A DNA stretch of 64,000 nt, taken from JANOMH01 sp031422295. GTDB lineage: Bacteria; Pseudomonadota; Alphaproteobacteria; Rhodobacterales; Rhodobacteraceae. A program made the translations under genes and the position numbers. Under the pieces are notes generated by a model. That model saw only the letters and a program-made list of their open reading frames with translations, was not told the origin of the DNA and searched no databases. The stretch covers positions 175,072 through 239,071 of the forward strand of contig JANOQM010000053.1 of NCBI GenBank assembly GCA_031422295.1, in the 5' to 3' direction. Positions 18,197-26,833 of this stretch are shown here, one piece after another (the stretch's first letter is position 1; each line of letters begins with the position of its first letter).

Positions 18197-18910
18197 TCAC
18201 CCCCCCAAAAACGATTTGCGCACTTGCGGGTCGGCCAGCAGTTCCTTGCCTGTCCCGGTAAACGCATTCGCCCCCTGCACCAGAACATAGCCCTTGTCGG
18301 CAATCCCCAGCGCCTGGCGGGCGTTTTGTTCGACCATCAGGATGGTGATGCCCGCGCGGGCGACCTCGATGATCCGGTCGAACAGCTCGTCCATCACAAT
18401 GGGCGACACGCCCGCTGTGGGTTCGTCCAGCATCAGCACTTTCGGCTGGGTAATCAGCGCCCGGCCGACGGCGACCTGTTGGCGCTGGCCGCCGGATAGT
18501 TCCCCCGCCGCCTGACGGCGTTTGTCGCGCAGGATCGGGAACAGGGTATAGACCTGATCCATCGTGGCCTTGATGTCGTCGCGGCGCAGAAACGCGCCCA
18601 TTTCCAGATTTTCCTCGACCGTCATCGAGGTAAAGATGTTGCTGGTCTGCGGCACAAAGGCCATGCCTTTGGCGACGCGGGCCTGCGGGGTCAGGGCGGT
18701 GATATCCTCACCATCCAGCCGCACCGCGCCAGAGCGGAGGTTCAGCATGCCGAACACCGCCTTCATCGCCGTCGATTTGCCCGCGCCATTCGGGCCGACA
18801 ATCACCGCGATCTGGCCTTTTTCAACGGCAACGGTGCAGGCGTTCAGGATGCTGGGGCCTGCGCCATAGCCGCCGGTCATCGCCTCGCCAATCAGGAACG
18901 GCTCAGCCAT
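18197..18910 (-). CDS. livF: Branched-chain amino-acid ABC transporter ATP-binding protein LivF
   Basis: 237-residue ABC ATPase. Walker A GPNGAGKST, Q-loop in FVPQTSNIF, signature ELSGGQRQQ, Walker B VLMLDEPTAG and the switch histidine in a degenerate ILMVEQN end as usual for LivF. It energises import through LivH/LivM together with LivG. ATG 18910 was preferred; a TTG four codons earlier sits directly against GGAAAG and is less likely. The stop overlaps the start region of the small secreted protein. Confidence 0.93.
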   Translation of the reverse strand: MAEPFLIGEAMTGGYGAGPSILNACTVAVEKGQIAVIVGPNGAGKSTAMKAVFGMLNLRSGAVRLDGEDITALTPQARVAKGMAFVPQTSNIFTSMTVEENLEMGAFLRRDDIKATMDQVYTLFPILRDKRRQAAGELSGGQRQQVAVGRALITQPKVLMLDEPTAGVSPIVMDELFDRIIEVARAGITILMVEQNARQALGIADKGYVLVQGANAFTGTGKELLADPQVRKSFLGG

Positions 18911-19019
18911 GTGCAGGGCCAACTTTCCAGATCCAGAAATCTACAGGGGTGGATTGTTCCGGCCCGTTCCGCACCGACGCGATACCCATGTAATACCGAC
19001 GCAATACCGACAGGCTCAT
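18903..19019 (-). CDS. Possible 38-residue small ORF coupled between livG and livF
   Basis: An ATG at 19019 overlaps the livG stop (ATGA) and is preceded, inside livG, by AAAGGG at an 8-base spacing. The frame stays open for 38 codons and ends at TGA 18905-18903, a few bases inside livF. The predicted peptide starts MSLSVLRRYYMG and ends WIWKVGPAHG; I recognise no family. Two near-identical 14-base direct repeats lie within it. It may be a genuine small protein, a device that couples livF translation to livG, or chance. Not supported by homology that I can name. Confidence 0.3.
   Translation of the reverse strand: MSLSVLRRYYMGIASVRNGPEQSTPVDFWIWKVGPAHG
18973..19008. repeat. Two 14-base direct repeats, 22-base period
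   Basis: ACCGACGCGATACC at 18973-18986 and ACCGACGCAATACC at 18995-19008 differ by one base and are spaced exactly 22 bases apart. They fill the short gap between livG and livF. Their role is unknown. Confidence 0.5.
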
Positions 19020-19795
19020 TGCAGATACCCTTTGTTTTTCAGTCCCGTACCCAGATAGGCCTCGATCACCGCCTCGTTCTGCATGATATCCTTGGCCGAC
19101 CCCTGCGCCAGCACCCGGCCTTGCGCCATCACGATGACCGGGTCGCAAAGCCGCCCGATGAAATCCATGTCATGTTCGATGACGCAGAATGTATAGCCGC
19201 GCTCCTTGTTCAGGCGGACAATCGCGTCGCCGATGGTGTTCAGCAGGGTGCGGTTGACGCCTGCGCCGACTTCGTCCAGAAACACCACCTTGGCGTCGAC
19301 CATCATGGTCCGGCCGAGTTCCAGCAGCTTTTTCTGCCCGCCGGACAGGTTCCCGGCCTTTTCAGACTTAAGATGCGAAATGGTCAGGAAATCAAGGACT
19401 TCGTCGGCTTTTTTCATCAAGACCGCCTCTTCCTGCGCAATCCTTCCGCGCCCAAACCATGCGTTCCACAGCGTTTCGCCCGACTGGTGCGCCGGCACCA
19501 TCATCAGGTTTTCGCGCACCGTCATCGACGAAAATTCATGCGCAATCTGGAATGTGCGCAGCAGGCCCTTGTGGAACAATTCATGCGGCGGCAGGCCAGT
19601 GATATCCTGCCCGTCCATTTCAACGCGACCCGAAGTTGGCGGCAAACGCCCGGCAATCACATTGAACAGCGTGGTTTTGCCCGCCCCATTGGGGCCGATC
19701 AGGCCAGTGATGGACCCGGTCGCAATCGTCAGCGAGGCCCCGTCAACAGCATGAAACCCGCCGAAATGCTTGTGCATATCGTGGACCGATATCAT
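19016..19795 (-). CDS. livG: Branched-chain amino-acid ABC transporter ATP-binding protein LivG
   Basis: 259-residue ABC ATPase with the LivG-type arrangement: Walker A GPNGAGKTT, a long insert before the signature NLSGGQKK, Walker B VVFLDEVGAG and the switch histidine in CVIEHDMDF. The usual DEP of Walker B/D-loop reads DEV, a common LivG variation. It starts MISVHDMHKHFGGFHAVDG. It pairs with LivF. About 116 bases separate it from the upstream binding-protein gene, leaving room for transcript processing that would give excess binding protein. Confidence 0.93.
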   Translation of the reverse strand: MISVHDMHKHFGGFHAVDGASLTIATGSITGLIGPNGAGKTTLFNVIAGRLPPTSGRVEMDGQDITGLPPHELFHKGLLRTFQIAHEFSSMTVRENLMMVPAHQSGETLWNAWFGRGRIAQEEAVLMKKADEVLDFLTISHLKSEKAGNLSGGQKKLLELGRTMMVDAKVVFLDEVGAGVNRTLLNTIGDAIVRLNKERGYTFCVIEHDMDFIGRLCDPVIVMAQGRVLAQGSAKDIMQNEAVIEAYLGTGLKNKGYLQ

Positions 19796-19911
19796 CAGAT
19801 TCTCCCCGTTGGTCCGGCGTTATCTGGATGAACTCCAGCCGCCAGTACCTTGTTCTTAAAGGACAGCCCAGACTTGCATCCGGGCTGTCCCAGTTCTAAA
19901 GGCGCGTCAGA

Positions 19912-21111
19912 TTACCGGAAACGAACCGTGTTGATCACGCCGTCCATGATCTCGATCTCACGGTAGTTGCCGGCACTTTCGCCGCCACCGATCAGTTCCA
20001 CAGCGGTCGCGCCGACATAGTCGATATCGGTGCCCGCAGCGACGAGTTCGAGGGCTTTGGCAAGCTCACCGGGGAAGATCTCTTCGCCCGGACCATTGGC
20101 CAGATCCATGATTTTCGGGCCGAAATCAGCCGAAGCCGCAGACCCAGCGGCCGCCATCGCCAGCATGATCAGCGCCGCGGCGTCATAGGATTCAGGCGCA
20201 AAGGCCGAGGTGCCATCGAAACCAGCAGCTGTTGCCATACCTTGGAACAGTTCGGCACCTGCCGAATCCGTGCCCGGATATTGCCCGAACGACCCGTTCA
20301 GAGCGGCACCGAGATCGTCAACCAACTGCTGACCGACCATGCCATCGGGCAGCACGAACGTGTCAAATGCACCGGAATCGACCGAGGCCTGTATGATGCC
20401 CTTGCCGCCCTGATCGGTATAACCGGCCACAACCAGCACTTCACCACCAGCGGCGGCCAACACGGCAACTTCGGAACTATAGTCGGCTTTGCCATCTTCA
20501 TGCGCTGCATTGACGGTGATGGTGCCGCCCGCTTCGGTATAGGCCGCTGCAAATGCTTCGGCCAAACCCTTGCCATAGTCATTGTTGGTATAGGTCAGTG
20601 CGACTGACATGATGCCCTTGTCCATCAGCACTTGCGTCATCACCACACCCTGACGGGCATCCGACGGAGCGGTGCGGAAAAACAGGCCGTTATCTTCGGC
20701 GGTGGACAGACCCGGCGAAGTGGCAGACGGCGACACCATCACAATCCCGTTCGGGATCGCTACATTGCTCAGGATAGCGCCGGTCACACCCGAACAATCC
20801 GCTCCCATGATTGCGGCCACCCGGTCCGAGGTTACCAGACGTTCCGCAGCAGCGGACGCCGCAGCGGCATCGACACAGGTCGAATCCGCGCGCACCGCAG
20901 TCACGGTCACGCCGCCACCCAACAAGGTTCCGGCAGCGTTGACTTCGGCAATCGCCATTTCAGCGCCCAGTGCCATGTTCGGGGTGATCGATTCCAGCGG
21001 GCCGGTAAAGCCCAGAATGATCCCGATCTTCACTTCGGTCGCGTGGCTTTCGGCAAAGGCCGCGCCCGCAACAACGCAAGAGGCCACAGAGGCCAGCAGC
21101 AGTTTTTTCAT
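19912..21111 (-). CDS. livJ: Branched-chain amino-acid ABC transporter substrate-binding protein (LivJ/LivK type)
   Basis: 399-residue periplasmic binding protein. Signal peptide MKKLLLASVASCVVAGAAFA is followed by the mature start ESHATEVKIGIILGFTGPLE and the typical two-lobed type I fold (VKIGIILGFTGP, GVTAVRADSTC, PNGIVMVSPSATSPGL). The ATG at 21111 was chosen because GGGAGA stands directly upstream and the signal peptide begins there; the open frame extends much further upstream but that part is REP-like intergenic DNA. It is first gene of the liv transporter set and the ligand specificity determinant. Confidence 0.92.
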   Translation of the reverse strand: MKKLLLASVASCVVAGAAFAESHATEVKIGIILGFTGPLESITPNMALGAEMAIAEVNAAGTLLGGGVTVTAVRADSTCVDAAAASAAAERLVTSDRVAAIMGADCSGVTGAILSNVAIPNGIVMVSPSATSPGLSTAEDNGLFFRTAPSDARQGVVMTQVLMDKGIMSVALTYTNNDYGKGLAEAFAAAYTEAGGTITVNAAHEDGKADYSSEVAVLAAAGGEVLVVAGYTDQGGKGIIQASVDSGAFDTFVLPDGMVGQQLVDDLGAALNGSFGQYPGTDSAGAELFQGMATAAGFDGTSAFAPESYDAAALIMLAMAAAGSAASADFGPKIMDLANGPGEEIFPGELAKALELVAAGTDIDYVGATAVELIGGGESAGNYREIEIMDGVINTVRFR

Positions 21112-21276
21112 TGTCGTCTCCCTATCGGACTTAAATATCCTGTCGGGTAAGCTACTGGGGACAAATTGAAAAGAAAAGCCGGAACGCGGGGGTAATTGGA
21201 CTGGATTTTTGCGGAATTCAGGAAAGAACCCCGGCGCAAAGCAAAGCGCTACACGGTATGGTTGCAGGGTCGGGCC

Positions 21277-21329
21277 TAGGGTGGGGGCAACCCACGCTGA
21301 ACAGGCGGGTGTGGGTTGCACCCACCCTA
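21277..21329. repeat. REP-like palindromic element
   Basis: Arms of 19 bases, 21277-21295 (starts TAGGGTGGGGGCAACC) and 21311-21329 (ends TGCACCCACCCTA), are inverted repeats with one mismatch around a 15-base loop. It lies 3 bases past the stop of the GlxA-type regulator and upstream of livJ. Similar GGGTGGG/CCCACCC palindromes are dispersed in many Rhodobacterales genomes. It may also stabilise or end the regulator mRNA. No second copy was found in the window. Confidence 0.65.
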
Positions 21330-21331
21330 CA

Positions 21332-22336
21332 TCAGATTGACAACCTTGCCGCCTGCGATCCGCGCTCGCGGTAGGGCGTGGTGTTATAGTGCGACCGGTA
21401 GCATTTCGAAAAATGCGACGGCGACGCAAAACCGCAGGCCAGCGCCACGTTGATCACGCTCATATCCGTCTGCATCAGCAGGTTGCGGGCCTTTTGCAGG
21501 CGCAGTTCCATATAGTAGCGCTTGGGCGAGCGGTTCAGGTAGCGGCGGAACAGTCGTTCCAACTGCCGGGTGGACATGCCGACATCGCGGGCAAGGGTTG
21601 CGGGGCTGATCGGTTCCTCGATCGCGGTTTCCATGATCTGGATGACGCGGGACAGTTTGGGGTGGCGCACACCGATCCGGGTCGGGATCGACAGGCGCTG
21701 GGTGTCCTGATCGGTGCGGATCGATGAATAGATCAACTGGTCGGCCACAGCATTGGCCAGATCTTCGCCATGATCATCGGCGATGATTTTCAGCATCAGA
21801 TCAATCGACGCGGTGCCGCCCGCAGTGGTGATCCGGTTGCCGTCGATCACAAAGATCGACTTGGTCAGGGTCACATCCTCAAACTCTTCGGCGAAACTAT
21901 CCTGATTTTCCCAATGGATCGTGGCCTTTTTCCCGTCCAGTAATCCGGCCTTGGCCAAAGTATAGCCCGCGGTGCAAAGCCCACCCATCGTCACGCCGCG
22001 CCGGGCCTCGCGGCGCAGCCAGTTCAGCATTTTCTTGGTGGTCGCGGCCTGCACGTCAATGCCGCCGCACACCAGCACAGTGTCGTCGCGGTTTAGCTCG
22101 GACAGATCGGAATGCAGTTTGGTTTCAATCCCGTTGGAACAGGCAATGGTCTGCCCGCCTTCGCCGACAAGGTCCCATGTATACAGCGGCTTGCCCGCCA
22201 TCCGGTTGGCGATCCGCAGACTTTCCACAGCGCAGGCGAAACACAGCATGGTAAAGTTATTCAACAGGACAAAGACAAAGCGGCGTTGTTTCGCCTTTGT
22301 GGTGGCGAGGTCAACGGTTTGTGGCTGGATATTCAT
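21332..22336 (-). CDS. GlxA-family AraC-type transcriptional regulator
   Basis: 334 residues. N-terminal DJ-1/PfpI-like (class I glutamine amidotransferase-like) domain, about 10-190, with the pseudo-active cysteine context MGGLCTAGYTLAKAGLL; C-terminal AraC/XylS double helix-turn-helix, about 225-325, with ISPATLARDVGMSTRQLERLF and CGFASPSHFSKCYRSHY. The ATG at 22336 follows AGGTG; an open extension of 17 codons upstream is unlikely. Relatives regulate carnitine, glycine-betaine, arginine or related catabolism. It is upstream of, and collinear with, the liv genes and might control them, but the effector cannot be inferred. Confidence 0.88.
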   Translation of the reverse strand: MNIQPQTVDLATTKAKQRRFVFVLLNNFTMLCFACAVESLRIANRMAGKPLYTWDLVGEGGQTIACSNGIETKLHSDLSELNRDDTVLVCGGIDVQAATTKKMLNWLRREARRGVTMGGLCTAGYTLAKAGLLDGKKATIHWENQDSFAEEFEDVTLTKSIFVIDGNRITTAGGTASIDLMLKIIADDHGEDLANAVADQLIYSSIRTDQDTQRLSIPTRIGVRHPKLSRVIQIMETAIEEPISPATLARDVGMSTRQLERLFRRYLNRSPKRYYMELRLQKARNLLMQTDMSVINVALACGFASPSHFSKCYRSHYNTTPYRERGSQAARLSI

Positions 22337-22557
22337 GGCTACACCTAACGGCATGTCGTGACGCGCCCGCCCGACGGCATATCCCAATCAGGTTTGCCCG
22401 GCGGCTTCAAGAGCAATCAAATGCGGCAGCATATGTCGCTGCAAGATTATGGCAGGTTCGTTAACTGCCGCTTTTGGCCTTGGCCTTGCCAGCCAGTCAG
22501 GCATATAAGAATGCGCGATATTGCAAAACCGACCAGACCCTGACGCGGAGCGAAAAA

Positions 22558-23928
22558 ATGAGCGAGTGGCACAAATCTGACTGGCGCAAACTGCCCCGGG
22601 TCCAGATGCCCGATTATACGGATGCGGTGAAGTTAAAGGCTGTTGAGGCCAAACTTGCCAGCTATCCGCCGCTGGTTTTCGCGGGCGAGGCACGGCGGTT
22701 GAAGACGCTTTTGGGCAAAGTCAGCCGGGGCGAGGCGTTCCTGTTGCAGGGCGGCGATTGCGCCGAGGCATTCAGCCAATTCAGCGCCGATAATATCCGT
22801 GACACATTCAAGGTCATGCTGCAAATGGCCATGGTCCTGACTTACGGGGCCAAAGTACCGGTGATCAAGGTGGGCCGGATGGCGGGGCAGTTTGCCAAGC
22901 CGCGTTCGACCCCCACGGAAACAATCAGCGGGCAGGAATTGCCCAGTTACCGCGGCGATATCATCAACGGCTTTGAGTTCACGCCCGATGCGCGGATTCC
23001 TGACCCCGAGCGGATGTTGCAAGCCTATCTGCAGGCGGCGGCGACGTTGAACCTGCTGCGCGCGTTTTCGACCGGCGGCTATGCCGATGTGCACAAGGTC
23101 CACGCTTGGACCCTGGGCTTTACCGGCGCACCCGAGGCCGAGAAATACCGCGAACTGGCGAACCGTATCAGCGACACGCTGGATTTCATGGAGGCTGCGG
23201 GCATTCGTTCAGAGGCCGAACACACCCTGCAAACCGTCGAATTCTACACGTCGCACGAGTCGCTGTTGCTGGAATACGAAGAGGCGCTGACCCGGGTGGA
23301 TTCCACGTCCGGCCAATGGCTGGCGGGGTCCGGCCATATGATCTGGATCGGCGACCGGACCCGCGCGCCGGACGGGGCCCATGTCGAATATGCCCGTGGC
23401 GTGCAAAACCCGATTGGCCTGAAATGCGGGCCGACGATGACATCGGGGCATCTGAAGGCCCTGATGGCCAAGCTGAACCCGAAAAACGAGGCCGGTCGGT
23501 TGACTCTGATTTCGCGGTTTGGCGCGGGGGCTGTGACCGAACACCTGCCGCGACTGATCAAGGCGGTCAAGGAAGAGGGCGCCAATGTTGTCTGGGTCTG
23601 TGACCCAATGCATGGCAATACGATCAAATCCTCGTCCGGCTACAAAACCCGGCCGTTCGATTCGGTGATGCGCGAGGTCCGCGAATTTTTTTCGGTGCAT
23701 AATGCCGAGGCCACAATCCCCGGCGGCGTGCATTTCGAGATGACCGGGCAGGACGTGACCGAATGCACCGGCGGTGTCCGGGCTGTCACGGACGAGGATC
23801 TGTCCAGCCGTTACCACACCGCCTGCGACCCGCGCCTGAATGCCAGCCAATCATTGGAACTGGCGTTTCTGGTGGCCGAGGAATTGTCGGCGCGGCGGGT
23901 TCAGATGCGGCAGGCCGAAGCCTCCTAG
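22558..23928 (+). CDS. aroG: Class II 3-deoxy-7-phosphoheptulonate synthase (DAHP synthase)
   Basis: 456-residue plant/actinobacterial-type (class II) enzyme joining phosphoenolpyruvate and erythrose 4-phosphate at the entry to the shikimate pathway. Class II landmarks: LLQGGDCAEAF (about 62-72), KVGRMAGQFAKPRS, SGHMIWIGDRTR, VCDPMHGNT and the metal-binding end MTGQDVTECTGG. The start at ATG 22558 has GCGGAG upstream and matches the family N-terminus (MSEWHKSDWR). The shikimate enzyme aroQ is elsewhere in the window (36.1 kb), not in this operon. It is divergent from the GlxA-type regulator, with 221 bases between. Confidence 0.94.
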   Translation: MSEWHKSDWRKLPRVQMPDYTDAVKLKAVEAKLASYPPLVFAGEARRLKTLLGKVSRGEAFLLQGGDCAEAFSQFSADNIRDTFKVMLQMAMVLTYGAKVPVIKVGRMAGQFAKPRSTPTETISGQELPSYRGDIINGFEFTPDARIPDPERMLQAYLQAAATLNLLRAFSTGGYADVHKVHAWTLGFTGAPEAEKYRELANRISDTLDFMEAAGIRSEAEHTLQTVEFYTSHESLLLEYEEALTRVDSTSGQWLAGSGHMIWIGDRTRAPDGAHVEYARGVQNPIGLKCGPTMTSGHLKALMAKLNPKNEAGRLTLISRFGAGAVTEHLPRLIKAVKEEGANVVWVCDPMHGNTIKSSSGYKTRPFDSVMREVREFFSVHNAEATIPGGVHFEMTGQDVTECTGGVRAVTDEDLSSRYHTACDPRLNASQSLELAFLVAEELSARRVQMRQAEAS

Positions 23929-24611
23929 CCGTTATTGACGACTAACCGCAGGGCTGGCCGCATGGCCTCCGGCCTTTTTTCTGCAAATTGCGCCCCAACC
24001 CGCCCCCCGGCCTGAATCGCGATTGGCATAGCCTGCCTGAATGGTTCGGGCAGCATTTCGCAGCGCAGTGCCTCGCCCTGCGGAATGTCAAACCGGCGCG
24101 GGGCGCGGCCAATCATCCCATCGGTCAGGATCGCGCCCAAAGCGCGGGATACGGTCCCATCCGGGCCCAGCAGTGGCAGCAGCAGCATTTTGCCCGTCAG
24201 GCGCGGGCGGCCCAGAGACCGGACCGACATCAGGGGTAGTTCGACCAGCGCGGGCCGGGAAAACACGGTTTCGGTATGTTCCATCACCATGTCACGGGCG
24301 TCAGCCGTAAAAAATGCTGTCAGCGGCATGCCACGTGCATCCATGCCGACAAAACTGGACAGTTTCTGGCCGGCGACGCGCAGACGACCTACGCCGGGGG
24401 CAACACGGTCCAGAATAAAAGAATAGGGCAGGGCGCTGTCGATGCGTACCGGGTCGACATCGGACCGCACAGGAATGCGCCGCGCGCCGCGCAGATCGCG
24501 CCAATATTGCTCCAGCTCCTCCAGAACCGTGCGGCCTTGCACAGGATGATGTTGGGATAGCTGGACCGGTGCGTCACCATCGTTAAATCCGGTGTCATCA
24601 AAGCGGGTCAT
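23925..24611 (-). CDS. PAS domain protein (PAS_5-like), CtrA-box upstream
   Basis: 228 residues built around one PAS-like domain (about 25-170: VLEELEQYWRDLRGARRIP, LPYSFILDRV, SFVGMDARGMPL, LPLLGPDGTVSRALGAILTD). It resembles alphaproteobacterial single-PAS regulators such as MopJ of Caulobacter, which act in cell-cycle and motility control; this relation is inference. The ATG at 24611 has AAGGA seven bases upstream, itself inside a TTG-started extension. A TTAA-N7-TTAA box lies 27 bases upstream of the start. Its stop overlaps the convergent DAHP synthase end. Confidence 0.75.
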   Translation of the reverse strand: MTRFDDTGFNDGDAPVQLSQHHPVQGRTVLEELEQYWRDLRGARRIPVRSDVDPVRIDSALPYSFILDRVAPGVGRLRVAGQKLSSFVGMDARGMPLTAFFTADARDMVMEHTETVFSRPALVELPLMSVRSLGRPRLTGKMLLLPLLGPDGTVSRALGAILTDGMIGRAPRRFDIPQGEALRCEMLPEPFRQAMPIAIQAGGRVGAQFAEKRPEAMRPALRLVVNNG

Positions 24612-24637
24612 CGGGGCATCCTTCAACCGAGTCGTGT

Positions 24638-24652
24638 TTAACCTGCCCTTAA
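24638..24652. promoter_or_regulatory. Candidate CtrA-binding site
   Basis: TTAA-CCTGCCC-TTAA fits the full CtrA consensus TTAA-N7-TTAA. It lies between the PAS-protein gene (27 bases from its start) and yicC. A second TTAA pair with a 4-base spacer, TTAACGGGTTAACC, lies at 24691-24704. CtrA is a conserved master regulator in Rhodobacterales. Confidence 0.5.
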
Positions 24653-24787
24653 CCTAACCCGGTTATCTCAAATTTTCACTTTACAAAGTGTTAACGGGTT
24701 AACCGGCGGTCATCTGACCTGCCCAACCCCTTGCATGCCGTATGCAGTTTGCCTTAGCTGCACCAGCCAATGCAAAGGGAATGCGCC

Positions 24788-25681
24788 GTGATCCAGTCTA
24801 TGACGGCCTATGCCAGCCTGTCGGGCACCCTTGCCACTGCCAACTGGGCTTGGGAAATGCGCGGCGTCAACGCGCGTGGGCTGGATCTAAAGCTGCGCCT
24901 GCCCGATGGTTTAACGGCGCTGGAATCTGCGGTACGCGCGGCCCTTGGGTCAAAACTTGGCCGGGGCAGTATCACGCTGAACCTGAAACTGACCCGTTTG
25001 GATGCAACGCAGGCGCTGCAACTGGATGCGGCCCAGTTGGACCGGGTTTTGCACGCGCTGGAGGAAGTGCAACAGCGGGCCTTTGCGATTGGGGTCACTT
25101 TGGCACAGGCCACCGCCGCCGATGTGCTGAACCAGCGCGGCGTGATCTTGCAAAGTGCTGTGGCCGAGGCGGATGATGCGCCGCTGATCGCCATCCTTAT
25201 CGCCGAAGTGGCCGGTTTGCTGGATGGGTTTTGCGCCATGCGACGCCACGAAGGGGCGGCTTTGCAAACTGTCATTGCCGCGCAACTGGACCGGATCGGG
25301 GTGCTTTGCGGCGATGCGGCCTTAGCTGCTGACGCCCGCCGCGCCGAGACCCGCGCCGCCCTGACCACCGCCCTGCGCCGTGTGGCCGATGATGTCGGGC
25401 CGCTGGATGAGGCGCGTCTATTACAGGAATTGGCGCTGTTGGCGATCAAGACGGATATCACCGAAGAAATCGACCGATTGGGCGCGCATGTCGCCGCCGC
25501 CCGCACCCTGCTGACCGACCCGGCCCCGGCGGGACGCAAGCTGGATTTTCTGGCGCAGGAATTCAACCGCGAGGCCAATACCCTGTGTTCCAAGTCGCAA
25601 TCTGCCGATCTCACCCGGATCGGCCTTGACCTGAAGGCCACCATTGAACAGATGCGCGAACAGATTCAGAATGTGGAATAA
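24788..25681 (+). CDS. yicC: YicC family endoribonuclease
   Basis: 297 residues: the N-terminal YicC_N domain with QSMTAYASLSG and WEMRGVNARGLDLKLRLP, and the C-terminal DUF1732 region with EEIDRLGAHVAAARTLL and GRKLDFLAQEFNREANTLCSKS. The family has been shown to be an RNase in E. coli linked to small-RNA turnover. GTG at 24788 is the start that matches the family (MIQSMTA) and has AGGGAA just upstream. It lies 3 bases before gmk, a widespread gene pair. Confidence 0.93.
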   Translation: MIQSMTAYASLSGTLATANWAWEMRGVNARGLDLKLRLPDGLTALESAVRAALGSKLGRGSITLNLKLTRLDATQALQLDAAQLDRVLHALEEVQQRAFAIGVTLAQATAADVLNQRGVILQSAVAEADDAPLIAILIAEVAGLLDGFCAMRRHEGAALQTVIAAQLDRIGVLCGDAALAADARRAETRAALTTALRRVADDVGPLDEARLLQELALLAIKTDITEEIDRLGAHVAAARTLLTDPAPAGRKLDFLAQEFNREANTLCSKSQSADLTRIGLDLKATIEQMREQIQNVE

Positions 25682-25684
25682 GCG

Positions 25685-26314
25685 ATGATACGCCGAGGGC
25701 TACTGATCATCCTGTCCTCGCCCTCGGGTGCCGGAAAATCGACGCTGGCCAAACGGTTGCGCGACTGGGATCCGTCGATCCGGTTTTCGGTGTCCGCCAC
25801 AACCCGCGCCCCCCGCGCAGGCGAACAAGACGGGCGCGAGTATTTTTTCCGCAGTCCCGATGCATTTGACGCCATGGTGCAAAACAGCGAAATGCTGGAA
25901 CATGCGCAGGTGTTTGGCAACCGTTACGGCAGCCCCGCCGCCCCGGTGCAGGCCGCGATGGAGGCGGGGGCCGACACGCTGTTTGACATTGACTGGCAGG
26001 GCGGCCAGCAAATTCGCAATTCGGCCTTGGGCAAGGATGTGGTGTCGATTTTCATCCTGCCACCATCAATGAAAGAGCTTGAACGCCGCCTGACCGACCG
26101 CGGGCAAGATAGCGCTGGGGTCATTGCTGAACGGATGGACAAAAGCCTGTCCGAGGTCAGCCATTGGGCCGAATATGACTATGTGCTGGTCAACCGCCAC
26201 GTGGATGCCTGCGAGGCTGAATTGCGCATGATCCTGACTGCCGAGCGGTTGAAACGTGACCGCCAGCCATGGCTGAACGATTTCGTGCGCGGACTGAACG
26301 CGGAGTACGAGTAA
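25685..26314 (+). CDS. gmk: Guanylate kinase
   Basis: 209-residue enzyme that phosphorylates GMP to GDP. P-loop SSPSGAGKST (11-20), GMP-binding region VSATTRAPRAGEQDGREYFF and DIDWQGGQQI, and the lid arginines near DRGQD are all present. Normal length. Immediately after yicC; its TAA overlaps the next ATG (TAATG). Confidence 0.96.
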   Translation: MIRRGLLIILSSPSGAGKSTLAKRLRDWDPSIRFSVSATTRAPRAGEQDGREYFFRSPDAFDAMVQNSEMLEHAQVFGNRYGSPAAPVQAAMEAGADTLFDIDWQGGQQIRNSALGKDVVSIFILPPSMKELERRLTDRGQDSAGVIAERMDKSLSEVSHWAEYDYVLVNRHVDACEAELRMILTAERLKRDRQPWLNDFVRGLNAEYE

Positions 26315-26832
26315 TGATCTATGCTCTGGATGGAATGACCCCCGAGATTGACCCGGATGCGTGGCTCGCCCCCGGCTGTCATGTGATGGGTAAGGTCCGG
26401 ATGGCCGCCGGGGCCTCGGTCTGGTTTGGCGCGGTTTTGCGCGGTGACAATGAACTGATTGATCTGGGTCCGGGCACGAATATTCAGGAAAACAGCGTGT
26501 TGCACACCGATATGGGCTATCCTCTGACCATTGGGGCAGGCTGCACCATTGGGCACAAGGCCATGTTGCATGGCTGCACCATTGGCGACAATACCCTGAT
26601 CGGCATGGGGGCCACAGTGCTGAATGGCGCGGTGATAGGGCGCGATTGCCTGATCGGGGCAGGGGCGCTGGTGACCGAAGGCAAGGTTATTCCCGACGGC
26701 AGTCTGGTGATGGGCGTGCCGGGTCGGGTGGTGCGCTCGATGGATGCAGACGCGATTGCCCGGCTGCGCGCTTCGGCCACCAATTATCAAAATAATGCCC
26801 TGCGGTTTCGCGCGGGCCTGCAGGAGATTTAA
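26314..26832 (+). CDS. Gamma-type carbonic anhydrase / left-handed beta-helix protein
   Basis: 172 residues with the hexapeptide-repeat left-handed beta-helix of the gamma carbonic anhydrase-like family (PaaY/YrdA/CaiE group). Candidate zinc histidines appear in the expected order: SVLHTD and TIGHKAMLHG. The ATG at 26314 overlaps the gmk stop. Such proteins may hydrate CO2, but many members lack shown activity, so the catalytic role is uncertain. It is followed by the PLP-enzyme gene after one base. Confidence 0.85.
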   Translation: MIYALDGMTPEIDPDAWLAPGCHVMGKVRMAAGASVWFGAVLRGDNELIDLGPGTNIQENSVLHTDMGYPLTIGAGCTIGHKAMLHGCTIGDNTLIGMGATVLNGAVIGRDCLIGAGALVTEGKVIPDGSLVMGVPGRVVRSMDADAIARLRASATNYQNNALRFRAGLQEI

Positions 26833-26833
26833 G

